From the NCBI RefSeq assembly GCF_021502725.1, contig NZ_JAKFFS010000001.1, forward strand, positions 1,488,001-1,552,000: a DNA stretch of 64,000 nucleotides. Reading direction: 5' to 3'. The notes beneath the pieces are model-generated. The model did no database searches. It saw only the letters and a program-made list of their open reading frames with translations, and was not told the DNA's origin. A program made the position numbers and the translations under genes. Positions within the stretch are counted from its first letter, which is position 1. Each line of letters starts with the position of its first letter. Below, one piece after another: positions 52,298 to 62,162 of this stretch. The DNA is from Dyadobacter sp. CY345. GTDB lineage: Bacteria > Bacteroidota > Bacteroidia > Cytophagales > Spirosomataceae.

Positions 52298-53716
52298 TTA
52301 ATTTCGCCAGCCTCCGCCAAGTGATCGGTAAAGATCAACGTTTGCAGCAAGCTGCGCACGCTTAATCGCTACCAATTCCAGCTCACTTTGAAGTACGTTG
52401 CTCTGTGCGGTAATCACTTCAAGATAATTGGCCATACCACTTTGGAAAAGCATTTTAGAGTTTGATATCGCTTGCTGCAACGTCCTTACCCGCGCGTCAG
52501 CGATGGTTTGCTGTTCTTTTAGTTTTTCAATTTTTACCAATGCATCGGATACTTCACCAACTGCATACAATACCGTCTGTCTGAATTCGATCACCGTTCT
52601 TTCGCGTTCTAATTTCGAAACTTCAAACTGCGTTTTTAGCTGATTCCGTTGAAACAAAGGCTGGGTAAGTCCGCCTGCCGCGGCACCAAACAAAGAAGCC
52701 GGAATGTTAAACCAGTTTGAAGCCTTGAAAGAATTGATGCCGCCTGATGCTGTAATCGTAAGAGCCGGGTACATATTGGCTTTTGCTATTCCAACGTTGG
52801 CGTTGGCCACATCCAGGGCAAGTTCTGATCGCCGGATATCCGGGCGACGGTTTAGAATTGATGTCGGGACACCAGTTGCCAACGTTTCAGGGAATGAAAC
52901 CTGATCAAGTTTAAAATTTCTTTCCGTCCTTCCAGGTAAATCTCCCGCAAGTATGCTCAGCGCATTTTCCTGCAATGTTATTGCTTGTTGCAATTCAGGA
53001 ATCAGTTTTGCGGCTGTCAGTTTTTGCGCTTCTGCTTGCTGAATGGCAAGCGACGTTACCTGTCCGGAAGTAAACTGGAATCCAAAAATTCTTAGGGTAC
53101 TATCACTTAAAGCCAGATTCTTTTCAGCGATACCAAGCTGTGCGTCGAGCATCAGCAGGTTGTAGAAACCCTGGGAAACCATAGCAACCAAATTGGTCTG
53201 AATTGCATTTTTTACTTCAATTGTCTGAAGATATTCTGCCAGTGCCCGACCATTTCTGTTCTTAATTTTTCCCCATATATCAGCTTCCCAGGATAGGCCG
53301 ACACTGGCCGTGAAATCTTCAATATGTGTTGTGTTCAAAAATGAACTGGCACTTAATCCATTTAAACTGTTATCAGAAGGGCGGTTCGAACCGGCACTGA
53401 TTTGCAGCCTGGCATCCGGGAAATAAGCCCATTTCGTTTGCTTGAACAAAAGCTGCGATGCTTCAATATTTTTAAGCGCAATCTGCATATCATAGTTCTT
53501 CGCGATCGCGCTGTCAAGCAATTTTTGAAGCGAAGCATCTGTGAAAAAGCTATCCAACGGTAAATCTGCAATGCTTGCAGTATCTGCTGTGGCGACCGCA
53601 TTTCTGAAAGTTTCAGGTAATGCAGCCTTCGGTGTTTCTACGTTTTTTGAGATCTTACATGCTGCCAAGACAGTTAGCAAGACAAAAAACGTGAGTATAT
53701 TGATGTACTTTTTCAT
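52298..53716 (-). CDS. RND efflux outer-membrane factor (TolC/OprM type) lipoprotein
   Basis: 472 residues with a lipobox (L-A-A-C, about Cys20). Two repeats of the outer-membrane efflux protein domain: 'L-L-D-S-A-I-A-K-N-Y-D-M-Q-I-A-L-K-N-I-E-A' (split) near 65-85 and 'I-L-N-R-R-P-D-I-R-R-S-E-L-A-L' near 285-299. It forms the trimeric outer-membrane channel of a tripartite pump. Third gene of a leftward operon, 8 bases after the RND pump gene. Confidence 0.93.
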   Translation of the reverse strand: MKKYINILTFFVLLTVLAACKISKNVETPKAALPETFRNAVATADTASIADLPLDSFFTDASLQKLLDSAIAKNYDMQIALKNIEASQLLFKQTKWAYFPDARLQISAGSNRPSDNSLNGLSASSFLNTTHIEDFTASVGLSWEADIWGKIKNRNGRALAEYLQTIEVKNAIQTNLVAMVSQGFYNLLMLDAQLGIAEKNLALSDSTLRIFGFQFTSGQVTSLAIQQAEAQKLTAAKLIPELQQAITLQENALSILAGDLPGRTERNFKLDQVSFPETLATGVPTSILNRRPDIRRSELALDVANANVGIAKANMYPALTITASGGINSFKASNWFNIPASLFGAAAGGLTQPLFQRNQLKTQFEVSKLERERTVIEFRQTVLYAVGEVSDALVKIEKLKEQQTIADARVRTLQQAISNSKMLFQSGMANYLEVITAQSNVLQSELELVAIKRAQLAANVDLYRSLGGGWRN

Positions 53717-53724
53717 AATATAAT

Positions 53725-56700
53725 TTAAATAGCTTCCGCCAATTCGCCGACTTCGTTTTTGACAACGGCAACAGGTTTTCCTGTCACCATTTCCTGTAGA
53801 TATTGGAAGACGATAAACAGAACAGGAATGATAAATAATCCAAGAACAACGCCTGTGATCATACCACCCGCTGCTCCTATACTGATTGAATGATTACCCT
53901 GAGCGGATGGGCCGGTTGCGGTCATCATGGGAATAAGTCCAACGATAAACGCTAACGAGGTCATGATGATCGGACGAAGACGCAGTTTTGCAGCTTCGAG
54001 GGAAGCAAATAATAACGATTTTCCTGCTTTTCTTCGCTGCACCGCAAACTCTACGATCAAAATTGCATTTTTCGCTAACAAGCCGATTAGCATGATCAGC
54101 GCAACCTGTACATAAATGTTGTTTTCAATTCCTGTCAAACCAATCGCTGCAAACACACCGAAAATTCCGGTTGGGATGGATAAAATAACGGCGAATGGAA
54201 GGATGTAACTTTCATACTGAGCCGAAAGAAGGAAATACACGAAAACCAGACAAAGCATGAATACAACAACCGACTGGCCACCTGACGAGATTTCCTCCTT
54301 GGTCATACCCGAAAATTCATACTTAAATCCGTTGGGTAGATTCTTTGCAGCAACTTCTTCAACTGCCTTGATCGCGTCCCCCGAACTGAACCCGGGTTTT
54401 GCTATTGCATTGATACCAATCGAGTTGAAAAGATTATAGCGGGAAGCATTTTCAGGACCATATACGCGCTTCATTTTCACAAGCGTATTAATCGGAACCA
54501 TTTGCCCCAACCGGTTTTTGACAAGCACTCCGTCCATGGAAGCCGGATCCGCCCTATCTGCGACATTTGCCTGAACCATAACACGGTAATATTTACCGAA
54601 ACGGTTAAAGTCTGATGCCTGAGCACTACCAAAATAGGCTTGCATGGTTTGCAAAATATCTTTCACATTGACGCTTAGCTGTTCTGCTTTCACTTCGTCA
54701 ACTTCCATTTCAAGCTGTGGATAATCGGCTCTGAAAGCTGTAAATGCTACTGCGATTTCAGGGCGTTTCATTAATTCACCGATAAAACCATTGGCCACGC
54801 CGCTGAATTTATCCAATGTTCCTCCATTTCTATCCTGCAAAACAAAGTCAAGACCGTCGACATTACTGAACCCGGGAACGGTAGGGAAGGTAAAGACGAA
54901 GAAATTTGCTCCCTTGATCGCTCCGAGTTTTTGGCGGACTTCGTTCATTATTCCGTTGATGTCTTTAACCGAACCACGTTCTTTGGCAGGTTTTAGCAAG
55001 ACGAAAGCAACGGCTGATGATGGGCTGGAAGACTGCGTAAGAATATTAAATCCCGAAAGCCCCATCAAAGTTTGTTTCGATTCCATCGATCCAAGAATGG
55101 TTTCTGCTCTGTGAACAACTTCTGTTGTACGTTCCAGCGAAGCACCAACTGGCATCGATAATGAAATTGCAATAAATCCCTGATCCTCAGAAGGTATAAA
55201 GCCGGTTTTCGTTTTAGTGACCATATAACCTGTCGCGATTGTAACCAAAGCCAATGCACCCAGACTTAGCCATCTGTAATGGATCAGGAAACGAAGACTG
55301 CTTACATAACGGTTTGTCAGTTTATCAAACGAAGCGTTGAAACCCATGAAGAATTTCTCTTTGAAGCTCTTTTTGACATACACTCCATTTTCATGATGTT
55401 TGTGTTCTTTCAGGAAAATGGCGCATAAGGCAGGACTCAATGTCAACGCATTAACAGCTGAAATCACAATTGCGATAGCCAGTGTAAAGGCAAACTGACG
55501 ATAAAAAACACCGGTCGAACCTTCAAGGAAACCAACGGGAAGGAATACGGCAGACATGATCAAGGTGATCGAGATAATTGCGCCAGTGATTTCACTCATT
55601 GCAGAGGCAGTGGCTGCCTTCGGCGGCAATCCTTTTTTCTCCATTTTTAAATGAACGGCCTCGACGACTACAATGGCATCATCGACGACAATTCCTATGG
55701 CTAATACCAAAGCGAAAAGGGTAAGCAGGTTGATCGAGAAGCCGAAAAGGGACATGAAAAAGAATGTTCCCAAAATGGCAACCGGTACTGCAATCGCAGG
55801 GATAAGGGTTGAGCGGAAATCTTGCAGGAAAATATAAACCACAATGAAAACCAGGATAAATGCTTCAAGCAAAGTATGTTGAACCTGCTCTATGGACTGA
55901 TCCAGAGAATCCTTGGTGTTATACAAAATCAGATATTTCATTCCTTTCGGGAAATCTTTTTCCGCTTTTTTCATCAGATCCTGAATCGCAATCTGAATTT
56001 CATTGGCGTTGGATCCGGCAAGCTGCATCGTCGCAATGTTCACACCTTGTTTGCCATTTACGCGGGTAAAATTCCCGTAAGTATAAGAGCCGAACTCAAC
56101 TTTTGCGACATCTTTCAGCCTCAAAATCGAACCATCTGCATTCGAGCGGATGATGATATTTTCGTATTCCTCAGGCTTGTTCAGCTTTCCTTTATACTTA
56201 ATTACGTATTCGAAAGATTCCTGGCTGTTTTCGCCGAATTTCCCCGGTGCAGCTTCCAGGTTTTTGTCTCTTATTGCGGCAATTACGTCATTTGGCGTCA
56301 GGTTGTAGGTCGCCAATTGGCTAGGTTTCAGCCAGACACGCATCGAATAATCTTTATTTCCGCCAAAAATTATCGACTGACCGACTCCTTTAATCCTTTT
56401 GATCTCTGGAATAATATTGATCTGCGCATAGTTTGCGAGAAATGTCTGGTCATAAAGTGCTTCGTTTTCTGAATACAGGTCAACCACCATAAGCAAACTA
56501 TTTTGCTGTTTGGCTGTTGTTACACCTGCCTGAACAACCTCCGCCGGCAACTGGCTTGTCGCCTGAGAGACACGGTTTTGAACATTGACCGCCGCCTGAT
56601 CCGGGTCGGTACCTAGTTTGAAATAAACGGTGATCACCAAAGATCCGTCATTACTGGCGGTTGAGCTCATATAGCTCATGTTTTCAACTCCATTAATTGA

Positions 56701-56901
56701 TTCTTCAAGCGAAGGAGCAACAGAGCGAAGAACGGTTTCTGCATTCGCGCCAGGGTAATTTGCAATAACCTGAACCGCCGGTGGTGCAATATCGGGGAAC
56801 TGTTGCAGGGGTAAATTGGTCAGACCAAGTATCCCAAGTATCACCAGCAAAACGGAGATAACAGTAGCTAAGACAGGTCTGTCTATGAATTTCTTAAACA
56901 T
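53725..56901 (-). CDS. RND multidrug efflux pump, HAE1 family (AcrB-like)
   Basis: 1058 residues in the usual RND layout: helix 1 at the N-terminus ('M-F-K-K-F-I-D-R-P-V-L-A'), two large periplasmic loops and 12 membrane helices. The proton-relay residues are present: Asp407 and Asp408 in 'I-V-V-D-D-A-I-V-V-V-E' and Lys944 in 'L-A-K-N-A-I-L-I-V-E-F'. It exports hydrophobic compounds using the proton gradient. The gene lies between the adaptor gene (24 bases) and the outer-membrane factor gene (8 bases). The HAE1 type points to lipophilic drugs or bile-like compounds rather than metal ions. Confidence 0.96.
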   Translation of the reverse strand: MFKKFIDRPVLATVISVLLVILGILGLTNLPLQQFPDIAPPAVQVIANYPGANAETVLRSVAPSLEESINGVENMSYMSSTASNDGSLVITVYFKLGTDPDQAAVNVQNRVSQATSQLPAEVVQAGVTTAKQQNSLLMVVDLYSENEALYDQTFLANYAQINIIPEIKRIKGVGQSIIFGGNKDYSMRVWLKPSQLATYNLTPNDVIAAIRDKNLEAAPGKFGENSQESFEYVIKYKGKLNKPEEYENIIIRSNADGSILRLKDVAKVEFGSYTYGNFTRVNGKQGVNIATMQLAGSNANEIQIAIQDLMKKAEKDFPKGMKYLILYNTKDSLDQSIEQVQHTLLEAFILVFIVVYIFLQDFRSTLIPAIAVPVAILGTFFFMSLFGFSINLLTLFALVLAIGIVVDDAIVVVEAVHLKMEKKGLPPKAATASAMSEITGAIISITLIMSAVFLPVGFLEGSTGVFYRQFAFTLAIAIVISAVNALTLSPALCAIFLKEHKHHENGVYVKKSFKEKFFMGFNASFDKLTNRYVSSLRFLIHYRWLSLGALALVTIATGYMVTKTKTGFIPSEDQGFIAISLSMPVGASLERTTEVVHRAETILGSMESKQTLMGLSGFNILTQSSSPSSAVAFVLLKPAKERGSVKDINGIMNEVRQKLGAIKGANFFVFTFPTVPGFSNVDGLDFVLQDRNGGTLDKFSGVANGFIGELMKRPEIAVAFTAFRADYPQLEMEVDEVKAEQLSVNVKDILQTMQAYFGSAQASDFNRFGKYYRVMVQANVADRADPASMDGVLVKNRLGQMVPINTLVKMKRVYGPENASRYNLFNSIGINAIAKPGFSSGDAIKAVEEVAAKNLPNGFKYEFSGMTKEEISSGGQSVVVFMLCLVFVYFLLSAQYESYILPFAVILSIPTGIFGVFAAIGLTGIENNIYVQVALIMLIGLLAKNAILIVEFAVQRRKAGKSLLFASLEAAKLRLRPIIMTSLAFIVGLIPMMTATGPSAQGNHSISIGAAGGMITGVVLGLFIIPVLFIVFQYLQEMVTGKPVAVVKNEVGELAEAI

Positions 56902-56925
56902 AAAGATTCAATTTGGGTGTTTTTA

Positions 56926-58050
56926 TTAATTCTGAGCAATCACCGGTTTAGGTTTTTCCGGTGTGATTACAGTGCCTTCTTGCAGGATGTCAAGTCCTGC
57001 CGATACGATTCGGTCACCAGCTTTGACGCCATCTTTGATCAGGTAATTGTTACCACTTTTGCCAATGATCGTGATCGGTAATTTTTTCACTTTATTACCT
57101 TCCCCTACTGCATATACGAAGACTTTATCTTGCAGTTCCAGCGTAGCAGATTGAGGTACAAGCACAGCGGATTCATGCTGAAGGCTAAGTCTTACTTTTC
57201 CTGTATTTCCTGAACGGAGAAGTCCCTGAGCGTTGGCAAAAGTTGCGCGTAAAGTGATCGCCCCGGTGTTCTTGTCAAACTGTCCGTCGATCATGTCGAC
57301 TTTTCCTTGTTTTGGATAGACCGTCTGGTCAGCAAGCAGCAATGATATGGGTTCAAGCTTTTTCAATTTGTCATTCAGCGTTGCGCCATCATATTGTGCT
57401 TTGAACTTAATAAAATCAGCTTCTCCAAGTGAAAAATAAACGTGCACTTCCTGTACATCTGAAAGCTGCGTCAATGGTTCAACGTCCGCGCGCGAAACCA
57501 GGCTTCCGTTTTTCTTAGGCAATCGTCCAATAAAACCACTCACAGGCGCTTTAATCGTGGTATACCCAACATTAATCTGCGCAGATCCAACAACAGCTTT
57601 TGCTTGTTCTGCATTTGCAATTGCCACTGCATTGGCCGCTTTGGCTGCTTTTAGTTGAAAATCGGAGATCACTTTGTTTTCAACCAGCGGTGTTAATTTG
57701 TCAATTTCAAGCTGTGAATTAATGATTGAAGCCTGTGCGGCACTCAAATTTGCTTTCGCGTTGTTCAATTGTTCGCGGTATGGATTGTCGTTGATCTTGA
57801 ACAAAGGCTGACCAGCTTTAACATACGCACCTTCGTCTACAAAAACCTTGTCAAGGTATCCATCCACTTGCGGGCGAATTTCAACATTTACTTTTCCTTC
57901 AATAGAAGCTGGATATTCCTGGTAGGTTGTTGCCTGTCCCGATGTGATTTCCACAACCGGTAGAGTTGGTGGTGGCGGAGTTGTTGGTGCCTCCTGTTTT
58001 TGCGCGCATCCGTATAACAGGACAGCAACGCCTAAAATTAGATTTTTCAT
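56926..58050 (-). CDS. RND efflux periplasmic adaptor (AcrA-like) lipoprotein
   Basis: 374 residues. Lipobox L-L-Y-G-C (Cys15), proline-rich spacer, then the lipoyl/hairpin/barrel modules: 'P-Q-V-D-G-Y-L-D-K-V-F-V-D-E-G-A-Y-V' near 52-69, a long coiled hairpin (about 88-150) and 'Y-T-T-I-K-A-P-V-S-G-F-I-G-R' near 162-175. It bridges the pump and the outer-membrane channel. First gene of the operon. A TetR-type palindrome lies 90 bases upstream. Confidence 0.95.
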   Translation of the reverse strand: MKNLILGVAVLLYGCAQKQEAPTTPPPPTLPVVEITSGQATTYQEYPASIEGKVNVEIRPQVDGYLDKVFVDEGAYVKAGQPLFKINDNPYREQLNNAKANLSAAQASIINSQLEIDKLTPLVENKVISDFQLKAAKAANAVAIANAEQAKAVVGSAQINVGYTTIKAPVSGFIGRLPKKNGSLVSRADVEPLTQLSDVQEVHVYFSLGEADFIKFKAQYDGATLNDKLKKLEPISLLLADQTVYPKQGKVDMIDGQFDKNTGAITLRATFANAQGLLRSGNTGKVRLSLQHESAVLVPQSATLELQDKVFVYAVGEGNKVKKLPITIIGKSGNNYLIKDGVKAGDRIVSAGLDILQEGTVITPEKPKPVIAQN

Positions 58051-58134
58051 GAAAGTGTTATTAATTGTAATTAAGAGATGAAAACTTCAGATTCTGTTTT
58101 CTTAACATTTGCGGTGGTGAACCTATAATGCTTA

Positions 58135-58156
58135 TTTTGGAACGATCGTTCAAAAA
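58135..58156 (-). promoter_or_regulatory. TetR-type operator for the efflux operon
   Basis: A near-perfect palindrome centred at 58145-58146: core GAACGATCGTTC (58140-58151), one mismatched pair outside it, then TTTT/AAAA. On the minus strand its TTTTTG arm could be the -33 element of a promoter, with TATAGGTT as a poor -7 element 23 bases on. No TetR gene is in the window. Confidence 0.55.
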
Positions 58157-58272
58157 TTATATGATTTTCTTATAAAATGTTTAAAAGTTGCCTCCCTTTG
58201 CTTATTTAAGCGTTTTTAAGTTAAAAAAATGAAATTTATTTACTTAAAAATTGGTGATTTGAAATTCGGATT

Positions 58273-60642
58273 TCAAAGATGTTTCACACCAATTCTGATC
58301 GCCTTCAGGCCTTTTACGCCTTGCAAGTCTTCCAGTTCCAGATATTCGAGGTCGTCATTCAGTAAGCCCATTTGCTGAAGATCATTGATATAGTCTAGAT
58401 ATTCTTCAGCCTCGCTGTCGCTAAAATATACCAATGCGATTTTTCCTGGTTGGGTCAGGCGCTCGCCGGTCTCTCGCACAAGCGCTTTGTCGATCCGTTT
58501 TTTGATAATTTCATACCGGATATTGTAAGCACCTTCTACATCGAATCTTCTTTCATCATTTCTGAAATTGATGTTGATCGGGTTTGAATGAATAAATATC
58601 AGTTGCGTGGTTTTCAGCGGACGAGGCAAGTGGGGCAGGAGCTTTTCAGTAAGCCTGGTAATTTCGGCCATTGACGTTAGCTGCCACAAGCGCAGATTTT
58701 TTAGATATACGGTATCAAATGGTTTTTCAGGCGCCATCGACTGCCCGATGTACATGTCATACTCAATGCCATCCGTTCTGAATTTTTCAAAGTAAAACGG
58801 ATAAGCGGATTTCAGCGCTTTCTGAGCGTTGTCAATATAATTTGAAATTGACGTGTTTATCTGTTGCAGGGACGATTCCAGCTTTCGTCTGTTTTCAAAA
58901 ACCAGACCTTCGGTTTCTGAAAGTGCTTGAAAATAGAAATCCACAATATCTTTTGTCACTGGATATTCTTCCCGGATTTTTAAAAGATAAGGATTAACCT
59001 CGGCAGCCAAAAACCGGTTAAGTGCAAGCTCATCTTCTGAGGAAAGATACCCGTTTATTTCACTCGCCCATCGATCACATGCACAAACAAATGTCTCGGT
59101 TGTCTCCAATTCAATCATTTTTTTGACCGAATGAAAAGTGTTTCCAAGGAGTGACAGCTGATTTTTAATATCTTCACGAACGGCACGATTTCTTTCAAAA
59201 GTCGAATTTCTGATATCGATTGCTCCATACAAAGGATACACTTTTTCAAACGTAACGGTCTCGATTTCAGCATTGGGTGAGCTCATACTGGTTTCAAGAA
59301 AATTCCATGCAGCCTCATTGAATTTCCATTGAACAGAAGGCTGCAAAGGCGTAAATTTTTCTCGAATAATATTCTCGATTTTTGCATTGAATTCATCCGT
59401 GCTATATTTTAGCAACTGTGCAATCAGCGGCAATGCCGTTTGGATTCTGGAAAATAATGCATCGTCAAGCGTGATCTCATGTTTTGAAAAAACCTCCAGA
59501 ATTCCCGCCACTTTGCTATTGTGAAAAACGGGAACAAACGCGAATGAAGTTATCTCTGCCGATTTCAAAATATTAAGTAAAGGCTCCTCCAATACCTGCT
59601 GATCATTGATATGGTTGAAAACAGCTGTCTGCGGATTCGTATAATATTTATTAATCAGTTGATTAAATCCTTCCTCGGTTACGCCAAATTTTTTCGCCGC
59701 ATCCACAATCATACTTTGCGAACATTCCGCATTTGCAAACACGTATTTGCCATTGATCTGATAGGAGGGAATCAAGCCAAAATCAATACGATCGTCTCCG
59801 GCCAGTGTTTTCAATGCCTGAATGATTGAATCGTTCGACTCCGTTTCGTAATTATGGTTAACCAGAGCTTCTTTAATAATCTCGGTCGCTCGTTGAATCG
59901 TGACATCCAGCAATGTTATCACTGAAAAACCTTCAAAGCGAAAACGGTTTAGCGGGAGAATATTTTCAAGAATTGTGGTATCAGCACCCTTCTGAAGATA
60001 AGGCTCAATCGTTTTGTAATCCAATGCCGGCAACTTCCCGTTCAGCTGAATATCAATAAACCGCGTATCCGTATTGATGTTATAAAACTTTGGCAGATTT
60101 GTGACTACGTCGGTATACTCAAACAAAATTTCGTTCTTGATGAGCGAAGGAATATTGTAGAGCCTTTCCAAAATCAGCCGGTACATAAACTGGATTTGCT
60201 GCGTTTTATAATGTTGTACCGGACTAAGGTTTATAGCCTGACCGGCAGCCGTTTTATTAGCCAAAAACTTATAAAATCCATCGGTACTAAAAAATATCTT
60301 ATCAGGGACGGGAGTGCTCAACGCCCAGAAATGCTCTTTTTCATTCGTTGCTAACGGTGTCAGGATCATATAAACGAGTTCCATCAGCTCTTTGTACCGC
60401 GCAGAATCCCCGGTTAAAACGTTTGTCCGATTACCTTTTATTTCGTTTTCAAACTTATCAATTACGAACCTGTAAAATTCAGATTTGACCGATGGTTCGT
60501 CTTTTAGCATGTTTTTCAAGTGTGCAACAAATGGCTTGAACGACAAAACAGATTCCGTTAGAGCAGGCCGGAAATCATTGTTTTTGATTTCGAGCATTCC
60601 TTTTAGAGAATTTGAGTCGATATTTGATTTTGCCAGGTACAT
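58273..60642 (-). CDS. GAF-domain-containing protein of unknown function
   Basis: 789 residues, soluble, mostly helical, no signal peptide. A GAF-like unit is visible at about 330-410 ('F-A-F-V-P-V-F-H-N-S-K-V-A-G-I-L-E-V-F-S'). Near 470-480 occurs 'Y-P-L-Y-G-A-I-D-I-R-N-S-T-F-E-R-N-R', which superficially looks like the first metal-binding strand of class III cyclases (D-I-x-x-S/F-T) but lacks other cyclase motifs that I can see. Long helical stretches follow (about 520-640). Similar long GAF proteins are common in Bacteroidota with no known role. It is leftward, alone, with about 220 bases before the efflux operon. Confidence 0.7.
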   Translation of the reverse strand: MYLAKSNIDSNSLKGMLEIKNNDFRPALTESVLSFKPFVAHLKNMLKDEPSVKSEFYRFVIDKFENEIKGNRTNVLTGDSARYKELMELVYMILTPLATNEKEHFWALSTPVPDKIFFSTDGFYKFLANKTAAGQAINLSPVQHYKTQQIQFMYRLILERLYNIPSLIKNEILFEYTDVVTNLPKFYNINTDTRFIDIQLNGKLPALDYKTIEPYLQKGADTTILENILPLNRFRFEGFSVITLLDVTIQRATEIIKEALVNHNYETESNDSIIQALKTLAGDDRIDFGLIPSYQINGKYVFANAECSQSMIVDAAKKFGVTEEGFNQLINKYYTNPQTAVFNHINDQQVLEEPLLNILKSAEITSFAFVPVFHNSKVAGILEVFSKHEITLDDALFSRIQTALPLIAQLLKYSTDEFNAKIENIIREKFTPLQPSVQWKFNEAAWNFLETSMSSPNAEIETVTFEKVYPLYGAIDIRNSTFERNRAVREDIKNQLSLLGNTFHSVKKMIELETTETFVCACDRWASEINGYLSSEDELALNRFLAAEVNPYLLKIREEYPVTKDIVDFYFQALSETEGLVFENRRKLESSLQQINTSISNYIDNAQKALKSAYPFYFEKFRTDGIEYDMYIGQSMAPEKPFDTVYLKNLRLWQLTSMAEITRLTEKLLPHLPRPLKTTQLIFIHSNPININFRNDERRFDVEGAYNIRYEIIKKRIDKALVRETGERLTQPGKIALVYFSDSEAEEYLDYINDLQQMGLLNDDLEYLELEDLQGVKGLKAIRIGVKHL

Positions 60643-60979
60643 GTCCTCTCAAATGGTACTGTTACACTAAATAATTACTTATTAAACTAATCTTGTTGCC
60701 ACCGATATTTGCCCTATAACGACATGTTCAGAAAAGCATTTTTTGCCGGATTTACTAGATAATCGATATTATTGAATGATCGTTCCAGATGTGTACCTTA
60801 ATATTGAAAAAAGATTATTTTTCTTTGTTTTGTTCTATTTAAAATAAATTAACGCTCAAAAATTGCGCTACATGCGTAAAAATAAGTGATTTTTGTAACC
60901 TATGGTTATAATTAGAATACTACCATAAAAGATCAGCACCGATGGTTTCATTCCGTAAACAGAATATTTTCAGGCGCAC
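60643..60979. other. 337-base intergenic interval
   Basis: AT-rich, no coding frame. The only symmetry seen is TATGGT (60901-60906) with ACCATA (60922-60927), 15 bases between. No clear TAnnTTTG/-33 pair on the minus strand for the GAF gene. Confidence 0.4.
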
Positions 60980-61978
60980 TCACCAGCTGAAATAAATAGA
61001 TATATTTCCAACATTGTGACCATACAATCCTTTTGCATAAGCCATAGTTGGTTTCTGCGTGTACGAGATTCCAAAAGCGCCGGACGATAATGAAAATCCA
61101 TAATCGATGCTGCCGACAAACTGATTATTTTCTGCACTGTAAGGTGATTTTGTTTCGCGTGATATCTGTGCATTTTTATCCAATTCTCCATGTATCAGCG
61201 CATTAGAGGCTACGAAGGTGATTTTTGGTTTCATGAAAAAATAAACATGCATCTTTCCTGGATTTGCCAGGTTACTGTATTGGCTGATGAATCCATTGAA
61301 ATAGGAAGAGAATTTTCCGATGCGGATTAAAGGATATATTGCGACTGAATTCGTCAGCGTACCAGCAGAAATTTGCGTACCGCCAATAATTTCTATCACT
61401 TTTCCACTGGATGCTAGTTGCTTTTCAGCCGTGAAATTGACATTAAATAGTGCTTTTGTATTAATCTGATTTTTCCAGCCCATTGGCGTTTCATCGTTGA
61501 TAACCTGATGGATCCAAACCTGCGTTTGTCTCGCAAAAGAAGCCGGCCCACGCACACCGAACAGAATTTCAGTCTGCAAATCAAACTTTTTTTCGCTGTT
61601 ATAGGATGCCAGTGAATGCGTTACGAAAAGTGCACCTGAGTAAGGATAGTCGTTTGCCTGAAAGTCAGGAATGGTCAGGTTGCTCGGCGTAACCATCATT
61701 TGCATGACGGACCAGCCATAGATATCGCGGCTGTTTTTTCCGGCTTTGGGCATGAGTTGGTCAATCAGAGGCGAAGGTTTTTTTTGAATATAAAACAAAT
61801 CCAAACGGACGCCATTTGTATAAGCTCTGTCTGTTCCGGCTCCACGAATATTCAAGAAATCGTTGTCCTCATAAAACCGGAAAAGGTGATTTGCTTCCGA
61901 AGATTGTGCGTAAGTCAAAGTTGAATTTATGACGCCTGGCAGTAATGTGAAAATTGTGAAAAGTAGTTTTTTTTTCAT
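60980..61978 (-). CDS. LpxR-type outer-membrane lipid A deacylase (DUF2219)
   Basis: 332 residues with an N-terminal signal peptide (cleavage after T-Y-A, about residue 24). Family motifs: 'F-Y-E-D-N-D-F' at about 35-41 (with the Asn-Asp pair of the active site), 'T-D-R-A-Y-T-N-G-V-R' at about 49-58 and 'V-W-I-H-Q-V-I-N-D-E-T-P-M-G-W' at about 155-169 (catalytic His). Beta-barrel strands fill the rest; the C-terminus is 'I-S-I-Y-F-S-W'. LpxR of Salmonella removes the 3'-acyloxyacyl group of lipid A in a calcium-dependent way. Substrate here is inferred from homology. Confidence 0.85.
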   Translation of the reverse strand: MKKKLLFTIFTLLPGVINSTLTYAQSSEANHLFRFYEDNDFLNIRGAGTDRAYTNGVRLDLFYIQKKPSPLIDQLMPKAGKNSRDIYGWSVMQMMVTPSNLTIPDFQANDYPYSGALFVTHSLASYNSEKKFDLQTEILFGVRGPASFARQTQVWIHQVINDETPMGWKNQINTKALFNVNFTAEKQLASSGKVIEIIGGTQISAGTLTNSVAIYPLIRIGKFSSYFNGFISQYSNLANPGKMHVYFFMKPKITFVASNALIHGELDKNAQISRETKSPYSAENNQFVGSIDYGFSLSSGAFGISYTQKPTMAYAKGLYGHNVGNISIYFSW

Positions 61979-62162
61979 TGCAAGAGGGGGAAATGTATTT
62001 GCGTTTTTGCTTTGGCGGGAAGGATTGACCTGTGTCGGTAAAGACGATCGATAATTTTGAGGAAATTTTGAGCCGGTTTGTAGGCACGATCATATAAGCG
62101 TAAGCTCAGGCAGTTGCGCCTCCTTCCGATAGTAATATCACGAATTGTAATAAAGTCGATTA

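Noticed and set aside
55822-56472. Plus-strand frame (216 codons) antisense to the RND pump gene
   Set aside because: Fully within the acrB-like gene; composition rich in Phe/Arg/Asn with no family resemblance.
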